Source of the DNA: Austropuccinia psidii
Taxonomy: Eukaryota > Basidiomycota > Pucciniomycetes > Pucciniales > Sphaerophragmiaceae
Reading direction: 5' to 3'
DNA: 64,000 nt
Assembly: GCA_023105745.1 (NCBI GenBank)
Contig: JALGQZ010000007.1
Coordinates: 54,417,569 to 54,481,568 of the forward strand
A model generated the notes under the pieces. It worked only from the letters and a program-made list of their open reading frames with translations, was not told the origin of the DNA and did not search any database. Position numbers and translations under genes: made by a program. This document shows, in pieces, positions 13,121 through 24,522 of the stretch (positions within the stretch are counted from its first letter, which is position 1; each line of letters begins with the position of its first letter).

Positions 13121-14160
13121 CCATTAATGGTTCTAATTTATTGAAAGAAGTATAAAATACATTTCTCATTTGTGAATTTTCTACATCCAATACTTGTGGG
13201 TTAGAATTTTTTATGCCCTCACTTTGATTCAGAGGTATAGAAATTCTTTTTAAGGTGTGCAGTAATTGTTCAGTTTCATTTATCTTACTGGTATTACATC
13301 TTGTGAGATTTCTGACTTCATGTTAAAAACCTTGTATCAAATTAATTAATTTAATTTTATACATGTCTTCTTTGATTTTCATTTCCTGGAATAATTCTGT
13401 TTGTCTAGTATTATCAGAAATAATTTGATTAAATTTCATTGTTCATTTTGATACTTCCTCTTGTGAGGTATAAACAAACCTTTTCAAGGAAATGATATTT
13501 TTCTATCCTTTGGAAAACCAATTTTTAGTATCATCAAGTATTTTGTTATTATATGCTTAGATAATACTTATGGATTTATTTATTCTTTTTTAAATTATGT
13601 AATCAATATTTCATTTAGAATATTTACTTGTTAATTCTTTCCTAATGACAGCTTGTTCACTTATTTTATTTGAAAATAAAGTGTCATTATCTGATGTTTC
13701 AATTGTTCTTAAAACTTTCTCAAAACACATGAGTATTTGATTTATTTGGCTTAAAATAAGATTATTTTGCCTAAGATTTTTACGAATATTTGAATTTTTT
13801 TATAAATATGACTTTTCACATCATTTATGGCTATGTAGAAAGCTTGAATGCCATCCAGAATATCACAAATAATATCTGATACTTCAATCTGGCTTCCTCC
13901 ATTTTCTGAATTTCTTTCATGGTTCTGGTTATCTGAAACACATTTTGCATGGAATGTTGTTAAATCTTCAGGATTCTGTAGCCCTGTATTTATGGTTTTG
14001 TAGCTTGTGCCTTTCCCTTGCCCTTTTTCTGAGCTTGTGCCTTCTTCTTTATGTTGGAAATTCTGTTTCTGGGTACTGGGCTTGGCTTTGGAACTTTTCT
14101 GGGTAGTGGAGGGTTGTTTTCCTCCATTCTGTTGTCTAAATAATCATGTTATTCTTTTCC
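13121..14160 (-). pseudogene. Element A Gag N-terminal (coiled-coil type) remnant
   Basis: No long open frame survives. Position corresponds to the Gln/Glu/Lys-rich helical region that precedes the capsid-like part in elements B (31389-31700) and C (residues about 280-340). The minus strand still shows many Lys, Glu, Asn and Ile codons broken by stops. The assignment rests on position and composition only. Confidence 0.4.
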
Positions 14161-14165
14161 TTGAA

Positions 14166-14409
14166 TCAATTCCACTCATTGAGTAACCTGAAAGCTTTGG
14201 AATGGCCCATATACTTTCTCACAGTTGGGTAAGAGTTCATGCAGTTTTTCCAAAGGTCTTCCAGAATGACATAATCTTTGGGCTGAAGTGCAGTGTTGTA
14301 TGCCTTCTGGATGGCTTCGGCTATATCCACTGAGGCTTCTTGTGTCAGTTTCAGCTCTGTTTGAAAGTATCATCTTCAGAATGGCATAATTCAGCAGCTT
14401 GGGAATCAT
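14166..14409 (-). pseudogene. Element A 5' gag region with two overlapping open frames
   Basis: Two minus-strand frames are open over the same bases. One (14409-14176, 77 codons) is in the style of the 5' gag frame and includes ELLPNCEKVYGPFQ. The other (14369-14166, 67 codons before its stop) reads through DYVILEDLWKNCMNSY and ends in LLNEWN. The second resembles, at the protein level, the alternative-frame ORF of element B at 30721-31080 (SLWQGAMNSY ... LLGGW). This is the A-family member of the overprinted ORF described for B and C. No intact start is obvious for the second frame. Confidence 0.6.
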
Positions 14410-14979
14410 TTAATGACCCCTGTCCTTTGGGAACTCATTGGATTCTGCCATAATCACCTCTATCTCCTTTTGTGGGGCTTTGTGAGGGGCTATAGCTTTC
14501 CCCTGATCTATTTGAAGGCATAATTATAAGTTAAAAAGGTTAGAAAAAGTAATTTTGTGTCAAAATCTTTCTATTGGCAAAATTTATTTCTTTTTGGAGA
14601 GTATTTCTAATATCTAAATTGATTAATTAATAGGAAACTGGCTCTTCTTGATTATTCAAAGGTATAATAACAGTGATATTATGGTCAGAATTAACAGTAC
14701 TGGCAGGGATAATGCTAGTGGATGTTGATTCTTCTTTGATTTTTTCTTGTCTTACCATGTTGTCAGACACTAAAACAAATGAAAAAAGCAATTATTTAAG
14801 TAAGAAAAGGAGTTTCTTCAGAATAGAAATGAAAAATAAAGTCTCACTTACAATATGGAAAAATATTATTATGAGTTTTTTAAGATTATACATATTTTTT
14901 ATGGATCTTTAAGTTGTTCAATATAAGAAAAAAGATTAAAAAATCAAAAAATGAAAAAAACTCACAGGTAGAATATAAT
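14410..14979 (-). other. Element A 5' leader
   Basis: This lies between the primer-binding site and the first gag-like frame and has no convincing coding pattern. The plus-strand ORF at 14673-14912 is unrelated to any known family by eye and lies antisense to the element, so I treat it as chance. Confidence 0.5.
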
Positions 14980-14992
14980 GTCTGGGCCCCCA
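14980..14992 (-). other. Element A primer-binding site
   Basis: Two bases inside the 5' LTR the minus strand reads TGGGGGCCCAGAC. Elements B and C have TGGGGGCCCAGCC and TGGGGGCGTGGCC at the same distance. It begins with TGG, as expected for pairing to a tRNA 3' CCA end. I cannot name the tRNA. Confidence 0.75.
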
Positions 14993-14994
14993 AA

Positions 14995-17900
14995 TGTAAG
15001 GTGTGGATATGAAACTTTCATCAAAAATAAAGTACTTTTCCTGTCCTCAAAATTTGTATAAGGTAAAATTTGGTTAAAAATAGTAAATTTTAAGAGTTTT
15101 TCAAGAAAACAAACCAAATCTATTGTGTTTAAATTTTTTTGTATAAAAGAATAAAACTGTAAATATTTATTGTCTTACCAACAATAAAAATCTATCCAGA
15201 AATACTCTGAAACGGAAATTTAAGGCTACAAAAGAAATTTCTTCAAGAACAATTTCAATTGGAATTAATTGAGAAAAATACTGCAGGAAATTGATATGAG
15301 GACAGAGTCTCTAAAAAGAATACTAAAGGGAAAAATTTACAAAAGTGACCAGAGTGAATTTAGAAACAAAGTGACAAAATTAACAGTGATGAAAGATGCT
15401 TTAATTCACTTTTGTAATGGTTCAAGGGTAGAAATGATTATAAGAGTTGAAAACAGTGATTATAATGATTTTTTCACATGGTAAAAGGTTTAAAATGATT
15501 TAAGAAAGGTGGTTGGAATCTCTCATATATTGGGTTAACAGTGTTTAAACTAATTAAAAAGGAAAAGGCTTTAACATGAGGAGAAAAGTGGGGCAAAAAA
15601 GACATTCTTTTATAGCCAACAATTTTCTTACTCCAAAAGGTAAATATACTCCTGTCAGTTGCAAGAAACACTCTTACAACAGAAAATCCAATTATAGAAT
15701 ACTTGAACCCTGGTTTGAACCAAAAAAGGCCTGGTTTTAGCCATTTTATTCCATTTTCAGCCATTTTGGTCCCTTGAATTGGCTTTTGCTATAATAATAC
15801 CTGGTTTCAAGCCTCCAAAACAGGTCAAAATTTATTTAAGAGAACTCAAAGCCAGTTAAAACTGTTTTTACTAAGATTTTCTTACCCTCTTGGCAATAGT
15901 TAAAACTGCCCCAATGGTATCAAAACCTCATCATCAATTGAGTCACAGACCCTGTGAATCAATTCCAGACCAAAAGTGATGAACATTTGCATGAATTATG
16001 ACATCTCACACCCATCAGCAAGGAATCTGGGGGTGGTCTGGCACCCTTTGAGCTAAGATTCCGTTTCCCCCCAAAATTAATCTTTCCAATTTATTTTTTC
16101 TGTAATTCCTCATCATGTATTGTACTAGAAACTTTACATATATAATTCAATTGAAATTTACAGCACAAAACTGTAATTATATATTCCACATATGTAAATC
16201 TAAGCTCACTTATGTAATACACATGCACATTTTAACATTTCCTTTTCAAATAATTCAATTCCTCATAGCTTCTAGACTACATACCACACCTCAATTTTAA
16301 CACAAAAATTGATGTTTAACACCACATGTGATGCAATTTAATTCAAAGTTTTGAGAATTTTTAGATTTTCATACAGAAAATACTAATACCTTAATTTAAG
16401 CTTATTTAGAGTTGAGTTACAGAATTTTCACTCCAAGGTGACCCAACCTGATTTCTTATGACAAATCAAATGGCAAAATAATTTTCATAAATTTATTTAT
16501 TGGAGAAAAAGTTATAATAATTTTTGTTAAATTCTTTTCAAAAAATATTTTTGCTTAATTTTTTCAAGTGAAAATATATTTTCACAATCTCAAATTTTAA
16601 TTTAATTTCAATATTAAAATGAAATTTTTATATTTTTAATTAAACATTGTTTTTATATTTGAAAATGAAATTTACCATTTTTAATTGTGGCTTAATTGTC
16701 AGGCTGAGTCTATTAAGAGGTGATAATAATAGTATTTACAACCTAAACTATGACTGTGACATGGATAATAAGTATAAAAAAGGTTTTATTTAAAATATAA
16801 GGGCTTTACTAAAAACATTTCAGTGGTGGTGAGCGCTGTTGAAAGCCCTGGGTGCAGCTTTACCAATTAAATTATTATAATAAAGACTACAATACTTAAA
16901 ATGAGAAGTATACCTGATTATTCTACAAGAGTATAACTATTTTTGACAGTTGTACTTCATAGGAGTTCAAGAGAAGGATGAGGAAGCCTTTTCTGGTGGA
17001 GAAAAGGACTCCTTTTATCCTAAAATAGGGTGGAATGGCCCTCTAGACCATCCACGTAGAGGAAGTGAAGTGTTTTCCACTTCAGAGTACTGGATTGTGG
17101 TTTTCATAGTGCCTGTATGCTCTGTATTGGGCTCAGATGTGGTTTTGAAACCACATCTGGGCAGTTTTCACCAATACGGGGTGAAAGTTTTCACCTGGGG
17201 ACCACATAGCCCTCTTCTGACATGTATGACGCATAGAATGCTGCACAGAACCTGTATGGGACCCCAGTATTGAATTAATTATGAGATATTGAAGTATAAA
17301 CAAGCTCCTTTGTCTTTTTGACACCTCATAATCATACTTATGGTAGAATATCCCACAGTAAGACTGCATTGGTCTAATTGTGGGATTTTGAGCTTAAAAC
17401 TGACAAAAATTTTTGGTTTTGAGAAATAAAGATAAAGGTTGGTCCATTGAGAATCCCTGAATGTGCTCTACGCAATGGTACCTCATTTGGTATGGTTATC
17501 ATTACATATGGCAAAGTTATGCCATGTACAAGTTTTCTTATACACATTTATGAATTGCCCAAAAACAGTATGGAGCTTGTTTTCTCCATATCATTTGTTC
17601 TAGATGAGATATGGGTAAATTTATGGAACCATCAGATAGCCCTGTTTAAGCTCTTTCCAAAAATACCCCCCTTTAGGTATCTCACACTGAAACTGTAGAA
17701 GTCAGATGGGAGGTGCATATTTTAATCACCCTTATTTGACCTTATTTTGGTCATAACTTTGGTAATCTTGGTGCTTTCTCAGTTTGGCTAGTACCATTGG
17801 ATAGCCCTGACTTAGAGCTTCATTCTCAATAGCCATTTGATGGGGTTAATATTCTTCCTCTGTATTTTAGATGAGAGGTGAAAATCAAGGTTTATGCTCA

Positions 17901-18164
17901 GAAACAACTTTGAGCAGGAATAACTTTGTTATTCTTTGTCCTATTATGTTGGGACTTGTATATTTGGAAAGGGGTGAGTTTCCTCCTTTTTTCATACCTT
18001 TTGAGCTGATTTTTCTCAGCTCTATTTTTTGGCTGTATCTTTGCTATACCATCGATTTATGGTATTTGGTTGTCATGCTTGTGCTCTGGGTTTGAGTCAC
18101 AGGCTGACATTAATTTTATTATTTGTAGTCTTTTGGGTATATGGAAATAACTGTAAAGCTCACA
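14995..18164 (-). repeat. Element A 5' LTR, interrupted by a solo LTR
   Basis: It starts TGTAAGGTGTGGATATGAAA and ends TAAAGCTCACA. Removing the family-C solo LTR (16697-18109) and one copy of its target duplication leaves about 1,752 bp, close to the 1,774 bp of the partner LTR. The break falls near the end of the LTR, about 50 bp from its terminus. Confidence 0.87.
16697..18109 (-). mobile_element. Solo LTR of family C in the element A LTR
   Basis: It begins TGTCAGGCTGAGTCTAT and ends GAGTCACAGGCTGACA, 1,413 bp, homologous throughout to the LTRs of element C (1,430 bp). It is flanked by the perfect 5-bp duplication ttaat (16692-16696 and 18110-18114), so it is a true insertion reduced by LTR-LTR recombination. 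The LTR palindrome is kept intact at 17134-17159. The short ORFs in it are not genes. Strand is given by analogy to element C. Confidence 0.93.
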
Positions 18165-18948
18165 AATTCCCCAACATTTTTCAAAAACATTTGAATTAAA
18201 AATTCTGTTCCTCTTAATCATTATCCTGATAATTCTTTATATCCACTCTTCTCTTCAATCAACTTCATTTTAAAAATCCTCAACCCTTCATGATTTCAAG
18301 TTTCTCTTTCAAATGAGCCTTCTTCAAATTTTCCTTGGGTGTATCCCAGAATTGATTCTGAATCTATCTTCAGCTCAAAACCTTATGCATTTGGCTATAT
18401 GATTGCCATTATTGCATGAACTGACCATACCTGCATGTATGGTAATATTTGAGGTAAAATCCATATTTTCCACCCTTGTTGAAGCCTTGATGGGCAGGGT
18501 TTTTATTCAAAAACCTTAGGAATGGCCCAAAATGGTATTCATCGCTATTTGGGTCCATTTGGTTATTATTGGACTCCATGGCCATTTTGGGCCAATTTTG
18601 GGTCCTTATATTCCACAGCGTAGACACCACAGTCAATAGGGGTATAGAAGGCCCCCTGGTACCTATTTTTATGGGTGTCCAGGCAGTACAAGGACCCAAA
18701 AATTGGGGTTTTAACCCATTTTTGCCACTGACCTGGAGTATGCCCAGGGCCAAAATGAGGGACTTTCCTTAGAGTTGAAGGGGAGGGTCCTGGCTTGATG
18801 AAAGGGGGATTACAAAGGTACTTTGGTGCCTTTTGAAGACTTCGATGGGATCAACAATGGCTGTTGTGGCCTGAAATTGATGAATTCTTGGGAAATTTTT
18901 GAATTTTTCCTGACTGAACTTGACATTTTTCCACCTTAGCTCTAGAAA
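18165..18948. other. Unassigned DNA with a minus-strand Asn/Gly/Pro-rich ORF
   Basis: An open frame of 114 codons lies at 18753-18409 on the minus strand (many Asn, Lys, Gly, Pro; FLNKNPAHQGFNKGGKYG). I do not recognise a domain. It lies head-to-head with the pseudogene starting at 18949. The style resembles short repetitive ORFs I recall from rust genomes, but this is weak. It may be an upstream part of the same repeat unit. Confidence 0.3.
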
Positions 18949-20166
18949 ATGAGCTCCAAGCTTACCCCACTCACTCAATCTTTCCCTTCTGCACCACCAC
19001 CTTTTGTTCTTTATGGTTCTGGTGCCTATAGTTTATTGGTTTCACTTTGGTCAATGCATTCTTCTGGTTGTTTTGATCCAATTGAAGCCTATGATGGCTA
19101 TAAGGCAGTTCAATTCTTGGATCCTGCCTGTACTGAGTGATTGACAGGCGGTAAATAATTCTTCCAGCCCTTCGATTCCACGTCCTTCAAGTGCCACCAC
19201 TGCTATGTTGGGAAGAAGAATTTCCAATTTTGACTGTAAGAAGATTCTTGTTAAATAAAAAAATCGGCCATATTGAATGGAGCTCTGAGTCTCTGAGACT
19301 CCCACCCCTGATGCTACTTCTGGGTATTCCAATTTTTAGTGACTTGATTTCCTGATTTTACTTGTACTTATGACTTGATTTTGTGACTGTATCCAGGCAG
19401 AGAGATGTCCAAAGGTGAACCAATGCTCCAGGGTCTATTTCAACTTGTGAGAGGCCCATTTATGCCAGTTCAGAGGTCCCCATCCCCAGGATCAACAATC
19501 AAGGGATATTGAAGAGGATCAGAAGAACTTACAATTCACCAACCAATCCTGATGGTGAAGGTAGTTATAAACTTGATGGTAAAGATTTTGAAGCTGTGGA
19601 TCGGAAGATTGGCCAGCTTCAGAATTACTGTCTTTCTCATCCACCTTCTGGAACATTACAAAGTAAAATTATCCCCAGTACTCCAAGAAATTTCCAGCCA
19701 AGACTTGCTGCTGTTCCTTCCTCTATTCACCAAACCTCACCTCATCCATCCACTGCTAGGCCACCCACCTTAGCTTCTGAAATGAGGCAATCCCCAGTTC
19801 CTCAATATAGGCCATCACCAATACCTCCTTTTTCCAACTTGCAACCTGTGGCCAGCACCCCAAATCAAAGTAGAGCTGAGAGATTGCCATTACCTTAACC
19901 ATATACTTAATTTTTAAAAGAAGAGAGTTTGGCCTGTTAGGGCTACAAGGGAGGATTCAAATGTTTTTAATGAGACTCAAGATGCTGTGGCCAGACATTT
20001 CAGTAGGTTTGATAGGAATACTAGGGAAATGATTTTCTATGGAAATTACAGATTATATTCCCAAAACTTCTTCAAAAGAAATGGAAGATGAATTTTTTTG
20101 GTATGAGGATGAGTTGATTAGAGAGTTTCAGAGACCTCTTGATTAATTGGGAAGAGATAAATAGTT
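18949..20166 (+). pseudogene. F: rust-type repetitive Pro/Ser-rich protein, decayed copy
   Basis: The pieces appear in order across three frames. 18949-19140 encodes MSSKLTPLTQSFPSAPPPF ... FDPIEAYDGYKAVQFLDPACTE, then a TGA. Past it, about 19150-19230 reads as a Cys-containing stretch (FKCHHCYVGKK). 19509-19898 is a Pro/Ser/Thr-rich segment (NSPTNPDGEGSYKLDG, IIPSTPRNFQP). About 19924-20160 holds QDAVARHFSRFDRNTREM, and after a frameshift FFWYEDELIREFQRPLD. From memory this order of blocks is a high-copy uncharacterised family in the myrtle rust genome. Function is unknown; the paired Cys near its N-terminal half might bind metal. At least three lesions make this copy inactive. It lies between elements A and D on the opposite strand. 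Confidence 0.7.
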
Positions 20167-20739
20167 TATTGGCTTTTTTGTGTTTGGTTTTTGCTTAACC
20201 CCACTATTACTGATACAAGAAAAAAATGGAACCTCCCAATATATTATAAAGTAGGGGATGCTGCTTCTTGGATAAAGAAAAAAAATAAAAAATAATTATA
20301 CAAGTAAAAATAAATTAAAAGAATTAATAGAAAAAATAGAGTAAAGAAAGGAAATAAAAGAAACCTGTGAGAGGTGTCCTTCTTGAGGTGAGTGACTTGA
20401 TTTTGGCCTTAATTTTCCTGAAAGAACAAACCAAGCCTTTGTTTCTCACAGAGTGGCCAAGGTGTTGTTTTCAAGGAATAGAGACCCTCATAGATACATA
20501 ACTTCCACTGCCCACCAAGCACCATAAAAGAAAAGATTTTTCCAGAAAAAGCTTGATTTGAAGAATTTCTTGGAGGGCTATTATTGGCATAAAATAAAAA
20601 TTAAATAAAGAAAAGAGAAAATTTGGTCATACCTTGATTGAGGGTATGGATGTTGCAAGGACTTTTAAGTATATCCAAGGATTGACCTTCTCACAGAATG
20701 GCCAAGGTAATTCTTACAGAAAATTTGGGTAGAATACCC
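20167..20739. repeat. Probable 3' LTR side of element D, not delimited
   Basis: This lies just beyond the end of the element D pol frame on its 3' side. A purine-rich stretch on the minus strand near 20733-20745 (TTTAAGGGGGTA) could be a polypurine tract, so an LTR would lie to its left. Within 20443-20807 short segments occur twice in diverged form (ttctcacag-g-tggccaagg at 20443 and 20688; cccaccaag-accataaaa at 20511 and 20789). I could not find a matching LTR on the other side of D. Confidence 0.35.
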
Positions 20740-20814
20740 CCTTAAAGTTGAATTCCAGGAGAGGAGCTTACTTTTGGAAACTTAAATCCCCACCAAGAAC
20801 CATAAAATCCAACT

Positions 20815-21450
20815 ATTGAGGTATTTTGTCTAAGCTTGTCAGGATAAAAAGGAAGGAATTCCTCAACAAGCTCTGGTGAGCTGGCAAGGGTGGAAGCTGG
20901 CTCCATAGTGGTTCTTTCTGTGTCTTGTCTGAATCCTTTCCACTATAAAAGATACCATAATTTACCTCTTTTGATTTTTCAGTCCAGAGCCTATGCCACT
21001 TCCTGATCCTCTCTCTCCTCCACTATTACTGTTGTTGGTTGTGACTGATCACAGCTTGGGATAGTTGATTTCTTGACTAGTTCTAACAAGGAGACATGGA
21101 ATACAGTGTAAAATGACTTCCATTGCAAAGGAAACTTGAGGTGATATGCATGGCTTTCAATCTTCTTTACAAATTCAAAAGGCCCAAATAAACTTTCTTA
21201 GAGTTTCTTGGTGGGTATTTTTGTCTTGATGTTTCTTGAAGAAAGCCATACTTTTTCCCCAGGTTGGAAATCAGGTGTAATTTTCATCTTTCTATCTACA
21301 TACTTCTTGAAACAATTTATTTCTGACTCTAATTCTTCTCCTAAACATTTCAGTAATGATTGGAGTTTTGTTGATAACTTTTCAAATAAGGTGTCTTGAG
21401 AAATATGGGTCTGATCAAAGCTGGTATTTCTTCCTTAAATGGTGAAAAAT
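20815..21450 (-). pseudogene. Element D integrase C-terminal domain and chromodomain
   Basis: On the minus strand about 21290-21050 encodes VWLSSRNIKT followed by FEFVKKIESHAYHLKFPLQW and FHVSLLELV, the typical GPY/F module of Gypsy integrases. About 20990-20815 encodes a chromodomain: KIKRGKLWYLL, WKGFRQDTERTTMEPAS and SPELVEEFLPFYPDK, with two TAG stops. The aromatic and WEP-type residues used for histone-tail binding are partly kept (Trp-Glu-Pro reads Met-Glu-Pro). This is what marks D as a chromovirus. Confidence 0.85.
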
Positions 21451-22256
21451 GGTGATTCCTTTGTTGATTAATGTTATTCATTATTATAGGAAAATTCATC
21501 CAGAGGGAGCCATGTGTTCCAGTAATCTTGATTTTAACTGAAATCAATCAAAAGATACAATTCTCAAATATGATTTGTCCTCTCTGTCTGTCCATTTTCT
21601 TCAGGATTCAAATCAGTTGAAAGATCTCTTAATATCTTGAGATGCTGACATAAATTGTTCCAGAGTCATGACACAAATAATGAACATCTAACACTACCAA
21701 TACTTACGGGAAGGCCATGTTTAAAAAGACATGACTGATAAGTATTTCAGTTAAGTACAAGGAAGTCATTTTTGCATAGGCTGGTATGAATATTTACATT
21801 TTTGAAAATCTGTCCATAAACAGTAAAATTATATCAAAGTTGTTGGAAAGAAGGAAATTGAGTGATCAAGTCCATTGATAATGAGATCCAAGGACCAAAT
21901 TGAATATGAAGAGGCTTGAGTAATCAAAACCATTCATGGTAAATGTTATTGTTTCTTGAACATTGCTGAAATGGGGACACATATTCATTGATTATTTGAT
22001 TCATTCCAGCCCAAAAAAAATCATTCTTGATGGGCTTGAGGGTCTTCTCCTTGCCAGGATGGCCAGCCAACAGTGATTCATGATTCTTTTGAAGAATTTC
22101 CAACTGAATTACATGTTTTCTGGGAATTAATACCCTATCCTTGAATAATAACAACTTGGCTTGAAGTTTAAGGGTATAATCTGAAGCCGATTCACCTCCT
22201 GCCAATTTTTTTGAGTCTCTCTTTATATTCTTTGTCTTTTCAAACTTCTCTTTCAA
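21451..22256 (-). pseudogene. Element D integrase zinc-binding and core region
   Basis: 22256-21924 on the minus strand reads QLEILQKNHESLLAGHPGKE, FFWAGMNQIINEYVSPFQQC, a HHCC-type N-terminal domain in which the first Cys is Phe. Below 21924 the catalytic core is only recognisable in fragments with many stops, and I could not place all three acidic catalytic residues. The plus-strand ORF at 21208-21399 is antisense to this and is not a gene. Confidence 0.75.
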
Positions 22257-22265
22257 TATGATCCA

Positions 22266-23103
22266 CTAAATCTGAGAAAAATTTAAACTCAATTGAGAAG
22301 AATCTTGATGCTTTGATGTCATATTGCTTAAGAACTTGATGAAAGGTTTGAGGATGCTTGCTAATGAAGTACACCCCCCTCTCTGGGTATTGCTTATCTC
22401 AACATGAAAATTCATATGATAGATTGGCCAGCCTGCCTGGGTGGTAAGTGATAGGGAAATGTAATTCAGATAGAAATTCATCCCAATGGGCTTGGTAACA
22501 AGTAAGGTTTTGGAAGACTTAAAGTACTGAAGGGAAGAGTGTTTTGTTAAGACTTCAAAACTATTAGAAAGAGAAAGGAGAAAAACTCTCTAGCCCTGGA
22601 GAGCTAAAACTATGCCAAGGAGTTCCTGGTCATAAATTTTATAATTAAGCTCATCTGGGAGAATCTGGTGGCTATCAAATGCAATGTTAGGTTTTACCAA
22701 GTCATTAAACTGACTCAGTAAAGCACCCAAAAGGATAATAAGCATTAGTCTCTACAATAGTTGGTAGAGAAGCATTGAAATGGGATAGGATAGGAGTGGT
22801 GGTAAAATCTTCTTTGAGTGTCTGAAACTGACTAGGAGCTTCCTCATAGTAATAAAAAGGGATGTACTTCTTGAGAAGAGAAGTGAAAGAAGTGATTATT
22901 TTGGAAGAATTTCCAATGAAACAGCCATAAAAATTGGCAAATCCAAGAAAGGATTGAAGAGCTTTTATGTTTTTGGTCTGAGGCCAATTGAGGGTTTGTT
23001 GAAATTTTAAAGAATACCTCTTGAGGGCATTACTTGAAACAACATATCCAATGTATTCCACACTTAGGGCATGGAATAAACACCTTGATTCTTCATAAAA
23101 CAA
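22266..23103 (-). pseudogene. Element D RT-connection and RNase H remnant
   Basis: 23103-22705 on the minus strand contains EYIGYVVSSNALKRYSLKFQ, LNWPQTKNIKALQSFLGFAN, LKEDFTTTPILSHFN and then a position for the first RNase H Asp (VETNAY, where the Asp is Asn). 22700-22270 is RNase H-like sequence with stops. These are the normal neighbours between RT palm and integrase in Gypsy Pol. Confidence 0.78.
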
Positions 23104-23790
23104 TTTTTATCCTTTGGTCTTTGAAGGACATAGGCCACATGTTTTACCTGTTCCTCACCACAGCTTGATAATACCATAAGATGATCTCAATAAACCACTA
23201 AGAAAATATCCAAGAAGTCTGGAAAGATATAATTCACAGGATTTTGGGTTGAAAAAGGATCACTTTCATGCCAAATGGTATAACCAAATACTCATGAATA
23301 CCATATTTGTTTCCAAGGTAGTTTAAGTTCTCATCCCCCTTTTTCATTCACAAGAGATTGTAAGCACCATTCAAGTCTATCTTAGGGAAGATAGCAGAAC
23401 CATTGAAGATGGTAAGTAGCTTGTTAATTGGAGGAACAGGATACTCTTTCTTCATAGTTACAGAATTGAGCTTGCAGTGGTCGACACACACACACACAAA
23501 CACCTTAATTCTTTTTCTTGATAAAGAGTACAGGTTCTCCTATTAAAGAGGAGCTTGGCCTCATAGAAAATTTCCCTACATTCTCAAACGCTTAGTCCCC
23601 TAGTTTCTCTGACTAATGATTTGATAATTAGTAGATAACACCAACTGGAGGTAGAGACCCCTCCAGTTCAATATGGTGATCACAGGAATGGTGTGAAGGA
23701 TTTTTCTCTGCTTTCACTTTGGAAAATACACCCAAATATTCGTGATAAGCAGGAGGGACTACCTTCAACACATTTTCAATTTCTTCTGGA
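23104..23790 (-). pseudogene. Element D reverse transcriptase remnant
   Basis: From about 23775 the minus strand reads VVPPAYHEYLGVFSKVKAEK and DHHIELEGSLPP, the conserved entry to Gypsy RT. It then decays through VLFIKKKN and INKLLTIFNG-like pieces to FLVVY, stop, DHLMVLS, which is the YLDD box with its first Asp replaced by a stop and the second followed by His. An imperfect (ca)n microsatellite at about 23488-23502 (plus reading) lies inside it, where the start of the palm should be. Confidence 0.8.
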
Positions 23791-23899
23791 TCTTCCTCTT
23801 CATCCCACTTCTCCGCAGGGAGGCATGAAATGATAAAGGAAAAAGGTCCATATCCCCTCAGAAGAGATGATGTGAAGATATAGTAAAATTTTCTCCAAA

Positions 23900-24420
23900 A
23901 TCTTTTATCACTTTGAGGTCTTCATCTCTTGATGGAAGTAATGACTGAGAGGGAATGATGGGAGAAATATGGACAGAAGAAGGAATGGAAGTTGTCTTAA
24001 GCTCACCAACCAGAGAAACACTGTTGAAAGAAGTGGAGAGTTAATTACTAAAATAAGGTGTAGGACCATTGGAATCCATATTACTGGGCTCATAGGTGAT
24101 CAATACATCTTCCAATCAATAACAGTATTAAAATGGTAGAATAAATCATAGCTCAATATGAGTATCTTTACCTTTTGGGGAATCTATGATAAGAAAGTCC
24201 CATTTGAAGCTTGGGATAGAAGGTAAGTCAATGACTCATTGGGTATAATGGGTGATTAAGAAGGAAGTACATTAAAATGAATACAAAATGATAAGAAGAA
24301 TATTTTCAGAGAGCTGTGACATATTCAATTAGTACTTGAGAGCAAAATTCTTTGCAATAAAAGATTTTGTAGCACCAAATTTAATGAGAATGATATTAAA
24401 AATATCATATACAGAAGAAA
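23900..24420 (-). pseudogene. Element D protease remnant
   Basis: On the minus strand about 24398-24345 encodes ILIKFGATKSFIAKNFALK, which lines up with the retropepsin active site usually written LIDSGAT; the catalytic Asp-Ser is Lys-Phe here. About 24115-24090 encodes NTVIDWK, a conserved C-terminal protease block in this lineage. 24093-23908 is an open piece of the following linker. The enzyme would be dead. Confidence 0.7.
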
Positions 24421-24522
24421 AAATAAGAAATTTTGGAGATTTATTGACACTAGTATTCATAGTGTACAATTGTGCCCTTCAAGGAAATAAGTGACAACCA
24501 TTGAGCACATCATGATTCCCAT

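Larger units (their letters stand above)
4991..18164 (-). mobile_element. Element A: decayed chromodomain Ty3/Gypsy LTR retrotransposon
   Basis: Two related LTRs (4991-6764 and 14995-18164, the second interrupted) bound a minus-strand interior that reads Gag, protease, RT, RNase H, integrase, chromodomain from right to left. The flanks are aattt before and aattc after, a near-perfect 5-bp target duplication. The primer-binding site and polypurine tract are at the expected ends. Every domain has frameshifts or stops. Domain order and wording are close to element B, so A and B are sister families. A is old: the LTRs have diverged clearly, a solo LTR has landed in one of them, and an extra block of about 1.85 kb separates the Gag knuckle from the protease. 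Confidence 0.88.

Noticed and set aside
17133..17369. ORFs spanning the LTR palindrome (also 33940-34131 and 42193-42384)
   Set aside because: They occur at the same place in the family-C LTRs, are short and have no known domain; they follow from LTR homology and not from protein conservation as far as I can judge.
23488..23502. Imperfect (CA)n microsatellite as a candidate for CRISPR or satellite structure
   Set aside because: Only a few CA units with no spacer pattern; no CRISPR array exists in this eukaryotic window.
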